Positions 1 to 12,600 of a stretch of 64,000 bases of DNA are shown here, in pieces. Under the pieces are notes generated by a model. That model was not told where the DNA came from, did not search any database, and was given only the letters and a program-made list of their open reading frames with translations. Position 1 is the first letter of the stretch, and each line of letters opens with the position of its first letter. A program made the translations under genes and the position numbers. Source of the DNA: Plazaster borealis (lineage: Eukaryota; Echinodermata; Asteroidea; Forcipulatida; Labidiasteridae); contig CM037472.1 in NCBI GenBank assembly GCA_021014325.1, positions 17,841,063 through 17,905,062 of the forward strand, read 5' to 3'.

Positions 1-190
1 CGCAATAAATATACAGGGTACTCAATGTAAAATCTATTTAGCACAACCAAGGAGCATCGCGTGCAATTTGACCTTTGGAAAAGTGGCCCGAGGACAGGAA
101 TTGTAAAATTTTATAAAGAGACAAGTTCAATTACAGTTTTTTCCTTGATTTTGTCTGCTTTTTAACAAAAAAGGGATTATGAATGTGAAT

Positions 191-348
191 AAAAGAGTAG
201 CGACTCGGTCTTAAATGGCCATTTAAACCATTGCAGGGTCGTGGCCATGCGATAATTAAAGGACCTCGCCTTCAGCTCGGTCCTTTATCTCACAGCCACG
301 ACCCTGCCAGTTTTAAACAGCCAGTTAAGACCTCATCGTCACTCTTTT
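191..348. mobile_element. Foldback (palindromic MITE-like) element
   Basis: A 158-base near-palindrome. The left arm starts AAAAGAGTAGCGACTCGGTC and the right arm ends GACCTCATCGTCACTCTTTT; inner blocks such as GCAGGGTCGTGGC / GCCACGACCCTGC are perfect complements. No coding capacity; a non-autonomous DNA element is inferred. Confidence 0.7.
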
Positions 349-3329
349 AGTCCCCTAGTAAAAATAATTCCAGATACATGTTAAACTGTTAACGTTACAG
401 TGTATTTATGTAAGGAGTACATCATTTACAGGGGAGGGGATAATGCCGAAAATAGAATTCATGTTTTCAAATGTCTTCCTTTGCTTGTTTACTGGCAGAG
501 GGAAGAACCCTTTTGCACTTGATTCTGGTAAGACAGACTACTAACACAAAAAGAAACATTGCTAAGTTGCAGAAGCACCAGCCAAAATGCCTTGTCTTTT
601 AGACTGATGTGAATGGTGCCCCAATGTTACTTTGCTTTAAAGTACATAAATTTACATACATGAGTATTATTTTTGCTGAACAGCTCTATGAACCAGGCAG
701 ACCACTACAGTCACATACTTGACAGTGTACATAAACCAGGTATAGTCGTAAATTCAAAGAGCCTGACTGCTTTTCAGTCTAATTTGTTGTTCATGAGTAA
801 TTTCTTGTTTTGCTACAAGCCCACAACAAATTTAATTTAACAAACTGTGACCGACTTTTGACAAGAAATGAGGGTAGATGAACTGCCCTTTGATGAACCT
901 GACCGAGTCCTTAATTAACTGATCAATTGTTACCTTGACCAGCCACCCACACAAATCCATACAATTCATGACAAATTACTGTTTGTCGTAAACAACTGCA
1001 CAATCCCTCTAAAACTATTGTGTACATATATTGTAAATGACCTTTTTGAATTAAGTCTCCTGTCTGACATTGTGAGTTGGTTTGGTGTCTTATTTCCTTA
1101 AACTACAGGTTACATACCTAGTAGACATTTCTGTCATTAAGTTTACATTGACATTTACATTGTAGTTAATAAATACACACAAATGAAGCAAACTAAAATT
1201 AGCCTCTCTCAAAGTGTATACAAATTTTAAAGGTGTACAGTACATTAAAAATTAAAGTTGGTTAATTTTTCTAGAGAACATCAGTTTCAAATAAACATTA
1301 TTCAAGACAGCGAAAGAGAGAGCCAGTAGTGTTCAAGATCCAGGATTGGAGAGAAAATTCTTAGAGGTCATTGCATCAGTTGCCCTGTCTTGGCCTTGGT
1401 GCCCATAATTAATACTCCAAAACTTGCTAATTTTGGGAGTTTCCTTGCCCAGACAATAATAATATTCTATCTTTTTTAAAATAACATTCCAGTCTGTGGA
1501 GTTGTATGTAATTTTCATCTTTGTAACAAGCTGTGAAAATCGTTACAAAGTTTTACCTTGAGCTTCTCCACAATGCAATTTTCTCTCACCGTATGTCACA
1601 AAAAGGGATTAGTTGATTGATTGATTGAAATGGATCACAAACGGGTAAATAATGTTGCTTTCCCACAATTATCAAATGAAGTTAAAGGGATTCTACATGT
1701 ACGTACATTATTGGTTTTTATCCAGTGTATGATTCCAAGTTCTACCTTTCATACCAATGCATCTTGGACACCTGACCAGAACTACTTTCATTATGTGCTT
1801 AAACTCATCACGCATTTACAAAAAAATGTACATGAGTCTGACTCAGGTTAGCCACCACAATGACGTCAAAGAGCTTTACTCAAATGCACTGGGGTCAGAC
1901 CTGGGCCCAATTTCATAGAGCTGCTTAAGCAGAAAATATTGCTTAAACATTTCTGCTAAAACTAAGCAACAATAAGCAGGATACCAGTCACAGATCCTAC
2001 TTGTGAAATGTATTTTAGCTGGTAACCGTGTTCTGCTAAGCATCATTTTGTTGTGCTTAGCTAGTTTTTGTGCTTCAACAGCTCTATGAAATTGGGCCCT
2101 GGGTTGATGCAGGGAAGCTAATCGAACACATCCACAGGAAGAACTTTTCATTTTTTTAATCTTTTGAGATTTTAAATAATTGTTAGAGGTTGTTTACCAT
2201 AATGTAAATGGTAAAAAGCAAAGCAATCTTTCGCAAAGTTTTATACTGGTTTCGTGTCTTGTTTAAATTTTTATACAATTTAAGACCATATTAATCATTA
2301 CCTATAGTCTTGATTTCCAAAACCTTTTCGTTTAATTTTTGCTTTTGATGGAATCGACCCAAGGCTAGGGGATTTTAATGAGAGGAGTTTTAAATATACA
2401 TTTTTCTTAAAATGAGGGGGCATTTTCAAAAACAATTGGTACCATTTGAACTTGAAACAAAGTACATTTACAGGTAGTACATTCTTTCAGATTAAAACCT
2501 TCATTTTAATTTTCTTATTATAATTACAAATTCCATGTACATGATTTCGTACGTAGATTTACATTTGTCTTAACACAAAAAACAAGGCAGAAAGTTTGTG
2601 TGTGTTTGGAGGGGGTTAAATTAAGATGATTATTAACCTCACCTCCTTCCAACTTGTAGAACCGATCAATCTGATAACCATTAATCTACGAGTGAATCAT
2701 TATCGAGCTATTTCAATTGGTAGAACACACCACATGGACAACTATAAATGTTTGCACAACACTTGTACTTTGTATGCGTTGTCCTTCAAAGCAGCCATCC
2801 AATCCGATTGCTTCTGCTGGCATTTCTGGCATCCCTCGCACGATTAACTCCCAATAGGGTAATTGCGACACATTCAAATACTTCTTTATTAGCACTTTGT
2901 TTGTTTATTAGAAGTACATAATGTAGGCACTGAAGCTACACTGACATGTTCTCCTACAAGCTCCCATTAGGAAAGGTCAGGTAGTGCTCCACATTATTTC
3001 AAGTACAGTATACATGTACATACAACACAGTACTTGTAATTAGAGTAAATTTCAGTGTGAATATTTGTGAAGTAAGTTGTACTTCTGCAGTTTTATCCAG
3101 TTATTTTGGTGAGTTTTATTGTGTCAAAAATGATTTTGTGATTAATGGTTATACAGGTACTTTTTACATACAAGTAAATCACATTTCCAAATTCATCATG
3201 ATGGCGGATCAAAATTAACTTCTATTAAATTCGTTGGTACATGGCAGCTCCATGACAAAATTCAGATTTATTATTATTTGTAATCTGCAAATAAATACAT
3301 TTGTTTTTTTGTCTGTCTTCCTTTTTCAG
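349..3329. other. Upstream region of gene 1, no exon seen
   Basis: AT-rich, with frequent GTACATGTAC-type words. It contains one family A element (1903-2099) and a possible degenerate family F fragment near 1340-1420. The small open frames here (e.g. 1621-1851, 2626-2847) have no splice signals or recognisable protein features. A non-coding first exon of gene 1 may lie here or further upstream, because exon 1 starts with an acceptor. Confidence 0.5.
1903..2099. mobile_element. Family A palindromic MITE, copy 1
   Basis: Terminal inverted repeats GGGCCCAATTTCATAGAGCT and AGCTCTATGAAATTGGGCCC enclose about 160 bases of diverged, self-complementary sequence rich in GCTTAGC words. Non-coding. Confidence 0.85.
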
Positions 3330-3607
3330 AATTTAATAAAAGCCAAAACTCAGTGTAGTTGTTAACATCAAGGATGTCAACACGCACACCTGTAAAACTT
3401 TCGAGACAGTCCCCTAAGCCTAAGCCAAAGCAGGTGACAGGGATGTCATCGCCCCTATGTAGGAAGAAGTGTTCCTCACCCAGGTCTGATGAGAAGGTGG
3501 CTCGCCCCAGGAGACGTCTGGCAGTCGGGACAGAGAATCGACGAGACGGGAGGAAAAGACACCAGAAGAATGGATATGATGAAATTGCTGCTGTGGCCGA
3601 GTGTGAG
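3330..3607 (+). CDS. Gene 1 exon 1: 5' UTR end and basic N-terminus (CDS 3374-3607)
   Basis: The acceptor is a pyrimidine run ending TTTTTCAG at 3322-3329, so a non-coding exon probably lies upstream. An in-frame TAG at 3356-3358 lies 15 bases before ATG 3374, which has A at -3; this fixes the start for this isoform. The 78 residues are strongly basic (KPKPKQ, RPRRRL, RRDGRKRHQK), contain possible nuclear localisation clusters and have no signal peptide, as expected for a tail-anchored protein. Donor GAG/GTTAGT at 3607/3608, phase 0. A longer isoform from further 5' exons would be blocked by the TAG unless this exon is skipped. Confidence 0.75.
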
Positions 3608-6600
3608 GTTAGTTACAAGCTTCAAATCCATCAAAATCCACAATCAGGTTCCTCTTGTATTTTGATTTTTGTACATGTACACAAATGTGCAAGCCCAGGA
3701 TTTATCAAAACTGGGGGGCATTCTGGATCAAAATTTTGGAAGTTTGGCCTAAGCACACTGAATTGATAATGAGATCCTCTGATTGATTTTACTTGGTGTT
3801 TATCTTTAGTTTTAAAAGCCCGACTGTGCAATCTGGGGCATTCTAAAAGGTGTTATCTTTATGATTTTTGTGAATTTGATCTCAAGTCCCACCCCAAACA
3901 AAAATTATTATATATATTTTTAAATTTGCACGTATCGTCCCTATACGCTAGCTTGTGCATGGGGAGAACCCTGAGCATGCTTGGCTTGAGGACCAGGGAA
4001 CCATCTTCAGTAGGTTCTAGGAACTTCCGGTCGTTCTGATATGTGTTTTTGAACCCTGAAGGGGTCATATTCAAGTTCATTGGGGGGAAAAAATGGCTTA
4101 GGACATTTGTTTTAACTTTCTCTTCTCTTCAGATATGTCTGTGAATACCGTCATACATACTGTAAGAAAATATTCATGTTACTTGAAAAACGTTCAAACA
4201 TTTCAATGTGTTGACTGGTACTGCCTGCAACTATTTCCTCATTGTAATGAATACAGGCCACAGTGACGTTAGTAGTCTATAAAAGGATTAGTCATCCATC
4301 CAGAAGTTGAGTTAATTATTCATTGAAAACCCTCACAAAAAATGCAATCCGGTTCTACTTCCGCTTTTGATGCATTCTAATATCTTTAGTACAAAAACTG
4401 GGGTCACATGTAATTTTCCGCCTCCACCAATATTGTACGTTGTTCATTGTACCTTATCCAGTTATCCAATTGTGTTCATGTGCGCCATGCACCAGCTTAC
4501 ATTTCATAACTTGGCAAATGGCTGTCACATGTAGTTTGTAAACGTAATATATTAGATATACATCACTGATTATTTCTTTTTCTAGCATGACTTTCATTTA
4601 CATGTAAATGAGTGACAGAGACTTCAATTTTGTTTATATGCCATACAGCTCAAGTCAAACTCAATGCAAATTAAAGGTGAAGGCAAATTATTCAAAATTA
4701 TCAGCAAAAAGGTTTGCCCAGTTGAACTTGTTCTGAACTTTGCAAGTGTCTGTCACGTGTAGGTTTTTAAAATAATCTCACTTGAAAAATAAAAAAAAAT
4801 AACTGAAAATATATTTGGTGCACATGGCATTACTGATCATTTCTTTCTAAAATAGCACAACTTTCATTTACATTAACAAAAAAATAGTGACATACATGTA
4901 GACTTTCCAATTGTTTTATACAGCATTAAAGGTCATGTCATACTCAATGCAAATTAAAGGTGAAGACAATATACAAAATTATCGGCAAAAGATGTGCCAT
5001 TTGAACTTGTTCAGTTTTTAGAGTCCCCCCCCCCCCTCATTTTGATGTCATGTTTTCAAACACATTCATATTTGTGTAATGTATTTTTTGTGAACTGGGC
5101 TTTAGAATTATGACGGTACCCATTGAAAGGTGCTTCATTCATTGAAACAAAAGGGGAATCCAACTGAAATAAGTGACTCACAGGTTGTCTGATCCGAACC
5201 ATTTTGTGCCATTCAATTTTGAGTTCATGTTAAACCTTTCAATCAAGCCCTGTTATAGTAATTGGAAAGGAAATTGTATCGAGTATATAGAATGAAGATT
5301 GACAGGACGGGACATTAGAGGATTTGCACTCAATTTGTAGAATAATGACCAAGACAGTGTTGCAGCCAGGAGATTTCTTCAGAAGGGGAGGGATAAAGAA
5401 TTTTTATCAAAACTCAGTCTTGATGGAGCTGGGGGCGACAGGGGGTGGTTATTAATAGCCCTTCTTTAGGGGGAAGGATGGGTAGTTTACGTTGGTTGGC
5501 TATGTTTTGTGATGTGTACATTAACATTATTGCTGGGGAAAAGAGGTGTTATTGTGCGTGTGTGTCAGTTTACAATGTACATGAATGCCTACACTTGAAA
5601 ACCATTTTTTTCTTTTTTAATTAAAGTAAAAACAAACAAAAATCCTTTTATTTTCAGTTAATAATGCTGGTTTCCTTTTCTTTTTTTCTTTGTTTAATGT
5701 AGGAATTCCATGAAGATCTAAACAGGCTGATCAGCTGGTTATCCACTTCTATTGACCAATCAGAGCAGTGCAAAGCCCCCTCTATTGACACACTCAGTGT
5801 AAGAGTTCAGCTTGAAAAATACCTGGTATGTATTATAAATAATTATTCAGATAAATAAATAAATAACATTTTTACAGTCAGGTCTGCTTACAGTACTCTG
5901 TGAATATCTGTGACAATTCAGTCTGTCGAAAGACTGATTAGATCTCTCTCAGATTTGTGTAGCTATAGTACCGTGCAAGTCTTGCGCGTGTTTGGACATT
6001 TTGGGGGCCACTTTGGTCCAACATGAATTGCTTTAATGCGTGAAGGAAACAAACCAGCGCACTTTAAGTTTAAACCTTTTCCAATGTTAGAATACGCGCA
6101 AGACTTGCACAATCTATTAAGGGTTTATTCCATATGATTATCAGCTCTTAATTGTAGTATGTGTGTAGATTTGTGCAATGCACTTGTATACATTTGCAGA
6201 TATTCACATCTATGTATATAATAAATAATTATTCATTAATTTGTATGGTAACTTAACATACACTTTGTTCAAAGGACAAAGTATGCACAGTATGGCTTGC
6301 TTAGTGTACAGAGCATTTGTACATATCATGTACCGTATATGTACATGTACAGTACTTTCTTTTTACATCATGTAGATAGGACAAAGTTCCTTCACTCACA
6401 GAGTTAACCTTTGCATGGTATGTAAAGAATCTTGTGCCGGAGGGAAATTACCAACGAAAATAGCGCTTTGATTTCTTTACAATCTTACCCTGGCTATACT
6501 GAAGCCTTGCACTGGTAAACTTGATCCACATAATACACTTAAAGGAAAGGTATTTTCATCTCTGGAGGAATCGTCATGATTACTTCTCTCATTTAGGTCA

Positions 6601-9600
6601 GGGTTTTCCTTGTCCTTCTTTGCACTGAACAATTCTGTGCATCTGAAAATTACCTTTGACCAACTTTTTGATGAAAACAAACCGACGCTCTAACCTGGGC
6701 CCAATTTCATAGAGCTGCTTTTAAAGCACAAAAGGTAGCTAAGCACAATAAAAGTTATGCTTACCAGAATAAGGTTGCCAGCAAAAGTAAAATGTCATAT
6801 GCTCCAATTCTGACTGGTATCCTGCTAACTTTTGCTAAGCACAAAATTTGTAATCAAAATTGTGTGCTGAAGCAGCTCTATTAAACTGGGCCCTGGTGAA
6901 GGGTGTGTGCAACTCTAAATTGGAGCAGTTATGAACATGTTGTTGACTTTGAGACCCAAGGGAGCAAGAGTTATTTCTAGGAGGGGGAATGGGGGTCAGA
7001 GTCAGACCCCCATTGGGCTCCCGCAGACCTGGAATAATCTACTTGTGGCTTACTCAGTTTCCTGTTGAACGGACATGATATGAATCAAAGAGGCTAATTT
7101 TGTGGGGCTAGTGTGAGTGGAAATCATGTGAGTTGCTTTAAAAATAACACAATGTTTCTGCGGGTCATTATTAAGACCTTGGGAGCTGGTGTTGACACAA
7201 GGCTATCAATCAATTCTTAATGTCAATTTTGTGAAAATATATGTCTAGAACTCTCTTTTTGTACATATTTAAAGTGCGTTATTGTCATTGTAAAACAGTT
7301 TTAAAAAGAAGGATATGAAGAAAATAACTTTAATCAAAGCGAAACACCCTCCATAGTACTATTATAATATTCAAAGTATGTTACAGTGAAAATTTGTTTG
7401 TTATGTGTTTCTCATAAATCATGTAGGCCTTAATGATGTATGTACATCATTTATGGACATGTACATAATGTCATCCTTTTTGGAGTGGCTGGTACATGTA
7501 CATATGTGTGTACCTTGATAAACGTTCCCCTGAGAGAGGGTTACAAAAGAGTTTATTTACCCAATCAGGGGTTTTCATATTTACATACCCCATAATTTAT
7601 TATCTGTCCCTCAATTGTGAGTCTCTTTCCTCTAATCAAAGCAAACAAGACTTCAAATCAGTATGTTAGGTTGATGTGATAATAGGCTAAGTCCAGCATC
7701 CAAGGTAAATATCATCCCGTCGCATTCATCCTGCTGTATAATACATCCACTGATGAAATTAGGGAAGCTTCTGTGTGTGGAAAGAGTCGTCTTGACCCTG
7801 GGTTGTCTGTCCTTTGAGTTAATTGAATACTCCTGCTTTGACCATGGAGGAAGGAAAACAAAGTCCTCCAAATGGACTTTGAGTATGGCTGACCAAGAAC
7901 AGTCATTAATAGATGCATTATACATAGCTGATTTCTTAGTCAATGACTGCTCAAGTTCTTGCAAAGTGAGCTAGTGATTATGATCCAGTGCACATTAGAA
8001 GTAATTGTATTGCCTACTAGTGGCGTGTCATGGCCGAGCGGATAAGAACACTAGATTCAAGCTCTGGTGTTTCTGATCAGCAGAGTGTGGGTTTGAGTCC
8101 TGGTTGTGAAACTTGTGTTTTTAAGCAAGACACTTAACCATTATTGCTGCCTCCTTCAGATGGGACGTAAAGCCGTAGGTCCTGTGTGTTGTATAATGCA
8201 CGTAAAAGAACCTAGTGCACTTATCATAACCGGTGTTCCTGGTTTGATTGGCTGCATATTGTGCCACAGCACCTTGTAAACCATTACATGGTGCTATGTA
8301 AAGGAATAGGTCACATACTTCAAAAACGTAGCTCTGCATACCTTGCAGGAAAAAAATACTGAGTGCTTTGATACGCCCATCGGGTGTGATAAAGTGCTAT
8401 GTAAGAACTCAGTATTATTACTGGTTCATTTTACTACTAAGTTTACTACTCTTTTATTTTGTGTTTTGTACAGACATGTTCGAATGCAGCCACAGTTGCC
8501 CCCACCCCCCCCCCCTTTTGTTGACATTAGCTTAAATAACATTAGGAGCTCATCCCTGCCAATGGGTAAAATTGTTAGCCTAACCTTTTGAATTGAATCA
8601 TTATTTCAGTAGCATAAGTTACTTATTTTGAAAGCTCTTCATTAAATTGTATGTTGTCCAAAATGAGTTTATCCAGAGATGTGTGAATTTATGTTCTCAT
8701 TAGTCCAGGGCTTAAAGGAGAATGACGAAAAAAGTATGTCCTAAAAATCTACTGTGGATTTTCTATTTTATTTGAGCATTCATATTGTATTGACATCCCT
8801 CTTACTGAAAGCATGCACAGACTTTTAGCTTCATGCATTCAGATAGAAACCTACGTGCATGTCTGTATTCAAACAGGATCAACTTGTAAAAGTTATGTGC
8901 AACGAATTCTACATCTTGTTTACCTGGTACACATGTTGATGTTGACCTGGGGAAAAAAGACGCAGCCAAATCTAACTAAATATATGTATCATTTCCTGTG
9001 GAACCTAATCGGCTGTCCCTGTGCACAACTCTCATAACAACACTGACTGTTACTTAAAATATAAACCAAATGCGTATTTCCTTTATCAAGGCCTTTGCAA
9101 TGGAGATCCAGACACACCAGCACCAGAAAGACAGCGTCATTCTACGAGGGCAAGACTTCATCCATCAGTACCCCCAGCTCCAGCCTAGCCTGGAGGCCAC
9201 CCTCCACTTAATTGCAGCCCAGTACCAGCTCCTTGAGGAGAGGCTAGACACCCAGTTTAGACAGTTAGAGGGAGCACTCTCCGTCCTGGAGACTAACACA
9301 AGATCAGAGTCGCAGGTACTGTATAGTGCGTGTTTGTTATGTGTGCGTCATCTTGTTGTCAAGTCAAAGTCTCATGCGAGCTGAGTCATTTTATATGCTA
9401 GTTCCTCCTTCGGACCTTTACAGGGGGACGTTTAGCCTTGGTCTTCACTTAGTAGGGAAAGCTTTAATCAAGTCATATTCTTATTGTGCGAGCTATTCAT
9501 TTTGTGTGACCCTTCCGCTGCAAATTGGATAAATAGCTGTTGTGGTTCGCTTTGCAAAGTTCCTTAGGTACCTTACTAGGTAAGTACTGGGTTTTTTCTC

Positions 9601-12600
9601 CAAACCACACATTGAATTTTTACGTGACATGTTATGTATTGCTTTTGTAAAAAAGCTTACGATCAAAACACAAGCAGCGTTTTTCAGGTTGTAGTTTTTT
9701 GGACGGAGCGTTAATTGAATTTGAAGGATTGTGGACCTGTCTCCCGGTCTTGTTGCAATTGGCTTATGAGGATGGATGAGCGGTACTTCAGCCAGGGCAG
9801 ACGTCTCTGTCTCTGTTACAGGAAGAGTTATACCGGTTATCTGCATTGTTATTTAGTTTGTATGCATCGGCTTTCCCCCAATAAGAGACTTCCTGCGTGA
9901 GTTTCCCCTTTGGTTTTCATGCACAGACTTCTAGAGTTTAAGCGTCCATGTTTGCTGTGGTCTGAACTGTGGGCGCCATGTGCTGATCTTGGTTTATACC
10001 ACTTCCTTCAATGCACTGGGCTTATCATTTTCTATGGTGTGACTTTATGAATGTATATTAGAGAAGTAATCTAAAAAAAGAAAGCGAAAGTATTCTCGGT
10101 GAACTTAGCTTATCATCAAGACAAGACATGAGATTTTGATTAAGGTAGGATATCTTATTTGTACAGTTTGCTGATAACTTGGGCTAAGTTGATCCGGGGA
10201 CCACAATTTAGTGGCACCTTGTTAAGCTGGGAGTTGGTAATCTGCTTTAGGGCATGATCCAGAGCAATGACACTAATTGGGCTTGTAATGTATGGTCATG
10301 CACCTATGGTCATGTATGTGTACATGATGGTATGTACTTCTGGAAGAAGTTTTTGTACATGCCGTGTACATGTAATTGTGATGGCCTGCAATGATGACAT
10401 CATCATCAACTGATTAATGTTGGTGGCAATATGATTTGAGATAATGTACCTGTAGGCAGTTTACCTTTTCAACCTTGGGTGTACATACATAGATGTCAAC
10501 ACTGCAGGTATAATGTACAATGTAGACACATTTGGACTATGTTTTTGTATATTGCCACTGCATAGATTTTTTCAACTCTAGGAATCTTTTTTCTCTTGCA
10601 CTATTGCTTTGAAGTACATGTGTACATGTGTACGCAATGTCACAAGAGGCAGTTTACAGGCAACCAGTTCCAGGAAATCTCCAAGCAGAAAATTCATTCA
10701 CATTTCAGTTTTCTCATCTTTTTCTTGCGGATAATAAGTTATAGCTAGAAGAATGTCTCTTGTGCAGACAAATTTTTTTTTTCTTTCTACATGCAGTGCA
10801 GTTGAAAAAAAGTACCCAAAATACAGTGTGTGTACACCCCTATCCATAAGATGTAAATGGAAAGTATTGTTTGTTTCGCAGGAAATGTTTATTTTCTTAT
10901 GAGAAATAAATCTTTCCTCGATACATCTGCATTTAAAATGTTTATCATTTCTAAGGTGCTCAGTTAGCACGCTTTAAACCTCCTGGTGACTGCTCTCCAT
11001 CGATCTGGCCAGTGCCTCTACTTTTTTTTATTGAGGATCCACAAAACATTGTACACACCTTGTTTCTTGGTCACTAAATTTGACGTCTCTGTAACTTGAC
11101 CAGTGTCATTAATGTCAAGCACAAACAAGTTGAAAACCTGATCTTCACTTCATCTTACGTTTTATGACAAACTTGTATCCGCTGGCAAAGGCATTAAAAC
11201 AAAATATTAAAAAACTGTCATTCAAATTATAGTAGTAAAAAGCCAAAACCAACATTGAAATTAAAACAAAAATTATGATCTGCAATTCTCTTTTAGTTAC
11301 ATTTTCACAAATGGAGCTCTATACCTTATAAATCCATGAGAAATTTACAATGTTGGTTTCTATAAAAAGAGTGATGAGTCACTAAAATTCTGAGCTTAAC
11401 TCTGTTGGGATGTGTTGAAGCAATGATTATTATAAGCAGATGTGACAAGCTGTCCATTGACACATCCTTACTATGTGGATAAACACTTTGTGGAGACATT
11501 TCAAAGAGCTATTTTAAGCGCACAAATTAGCTAAGCAAATGAAAACCATGCTTAGTAAACAGGTAACTACACTGTAGCTGTAAAAGCAGAGCTTGTGACT
11601 TATGTACCATCGAAGAGATTTTTGCTTAGGAAAGTTTCCAAGTTAAGCGGCTTAGTTAAACGGTTCAATGGAATTGGATTCAAATAGTGAAGACAAACCA
11701 ATTCAACAAGTAGTAATCTTGCTCGTGGCCCAATTTCATAAAGCTGTTAAGCAGAAAATACTGCTTAGCAAGTTTCTTTGCTAAGCAAAAAATGAGTGAG
11801 AAACTAGTCGCAACAGTTTATAAACTTAATGAAATTTAGGCTGGTAACCTGTGTCTGTAGAGCAAGATTTTTCTGTGCTTAGCAATTTTGAGCTTACAGG
11901 TTTTATGAAATTGGGCCCCTGTTGTCTCACCTTGATAAGTTATGGATTTAAAATATATTAAGGCTTTCAGTTCTGATTCATCTTAGTTGTCATAGTGTAT
12001 AGTCTGTTTGTAATGGATCAATGATGAGACTGGTTTCAAGCTGCAACCATTTTGTTATATTCCCTGTATTCAATAAGTGTTTTGATTATGGATATTCGTT
12101 CACACTAGAGGGGCCAGACTACATTGTGTCTCTTGCCTCTATTTGAGCATTTGCTTGGTATCATTAGCCTACTATTTGAATTTCCTAAATAGTGCATTAT
12201 GATGGTGCTTAAATATTGAAATAGTTAAGCAGCTACTGGAATTTTCAAGGCAGGCTCCCTGCCTCTTGTATGGACAGGAGAAATGGTGTAGAACAAACAG
12301 TACCTGAATTGTGTTAGTCTTGTAAATAAATCTTTGTAAAATTGATGTTTATCAATAGCAATAGGAAGCCGGCAGGTTCGTGTTCTGCACTTTAAACAAT
12401 GTACAACGTTTGTCAAAACTGATGAAAATGCACAACAGGCCTGGAATTAAATGGAGGCAACAGAGGCCATGGCCTCTGTTGCCCTAGTCTTGGTCTTGGT
12501 GCCCCTTTAGAAGGAAGTTTCCCATAGACTTTAAGGTTTTGCGATGGAAGTTCCCTTTGCAAAATGAAAATGACCTTGCCCTCTCAAAGTTGAAATTCCA

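Larger units (their letters stand above)
5826..9090 (+). other. Gene 1 intron 2
   Basis: Intron holding a foldback element (5973-6110), a family A element (6697-6893), a tRNA-derived SINE (8022-8422) and a C-tract near 8500-8514. Open frames such as 7653-7964 (minus) and 8813-9037 have no support as genes. Confidence 0.6.

Noticed and set aside
8022..8110. tRNA-Leu/Ser gene
   Set aside because: Box A and B are present, but the cloverleaf is imperfect and the sequence continues into a SINE body repeated elsewhere in the window.
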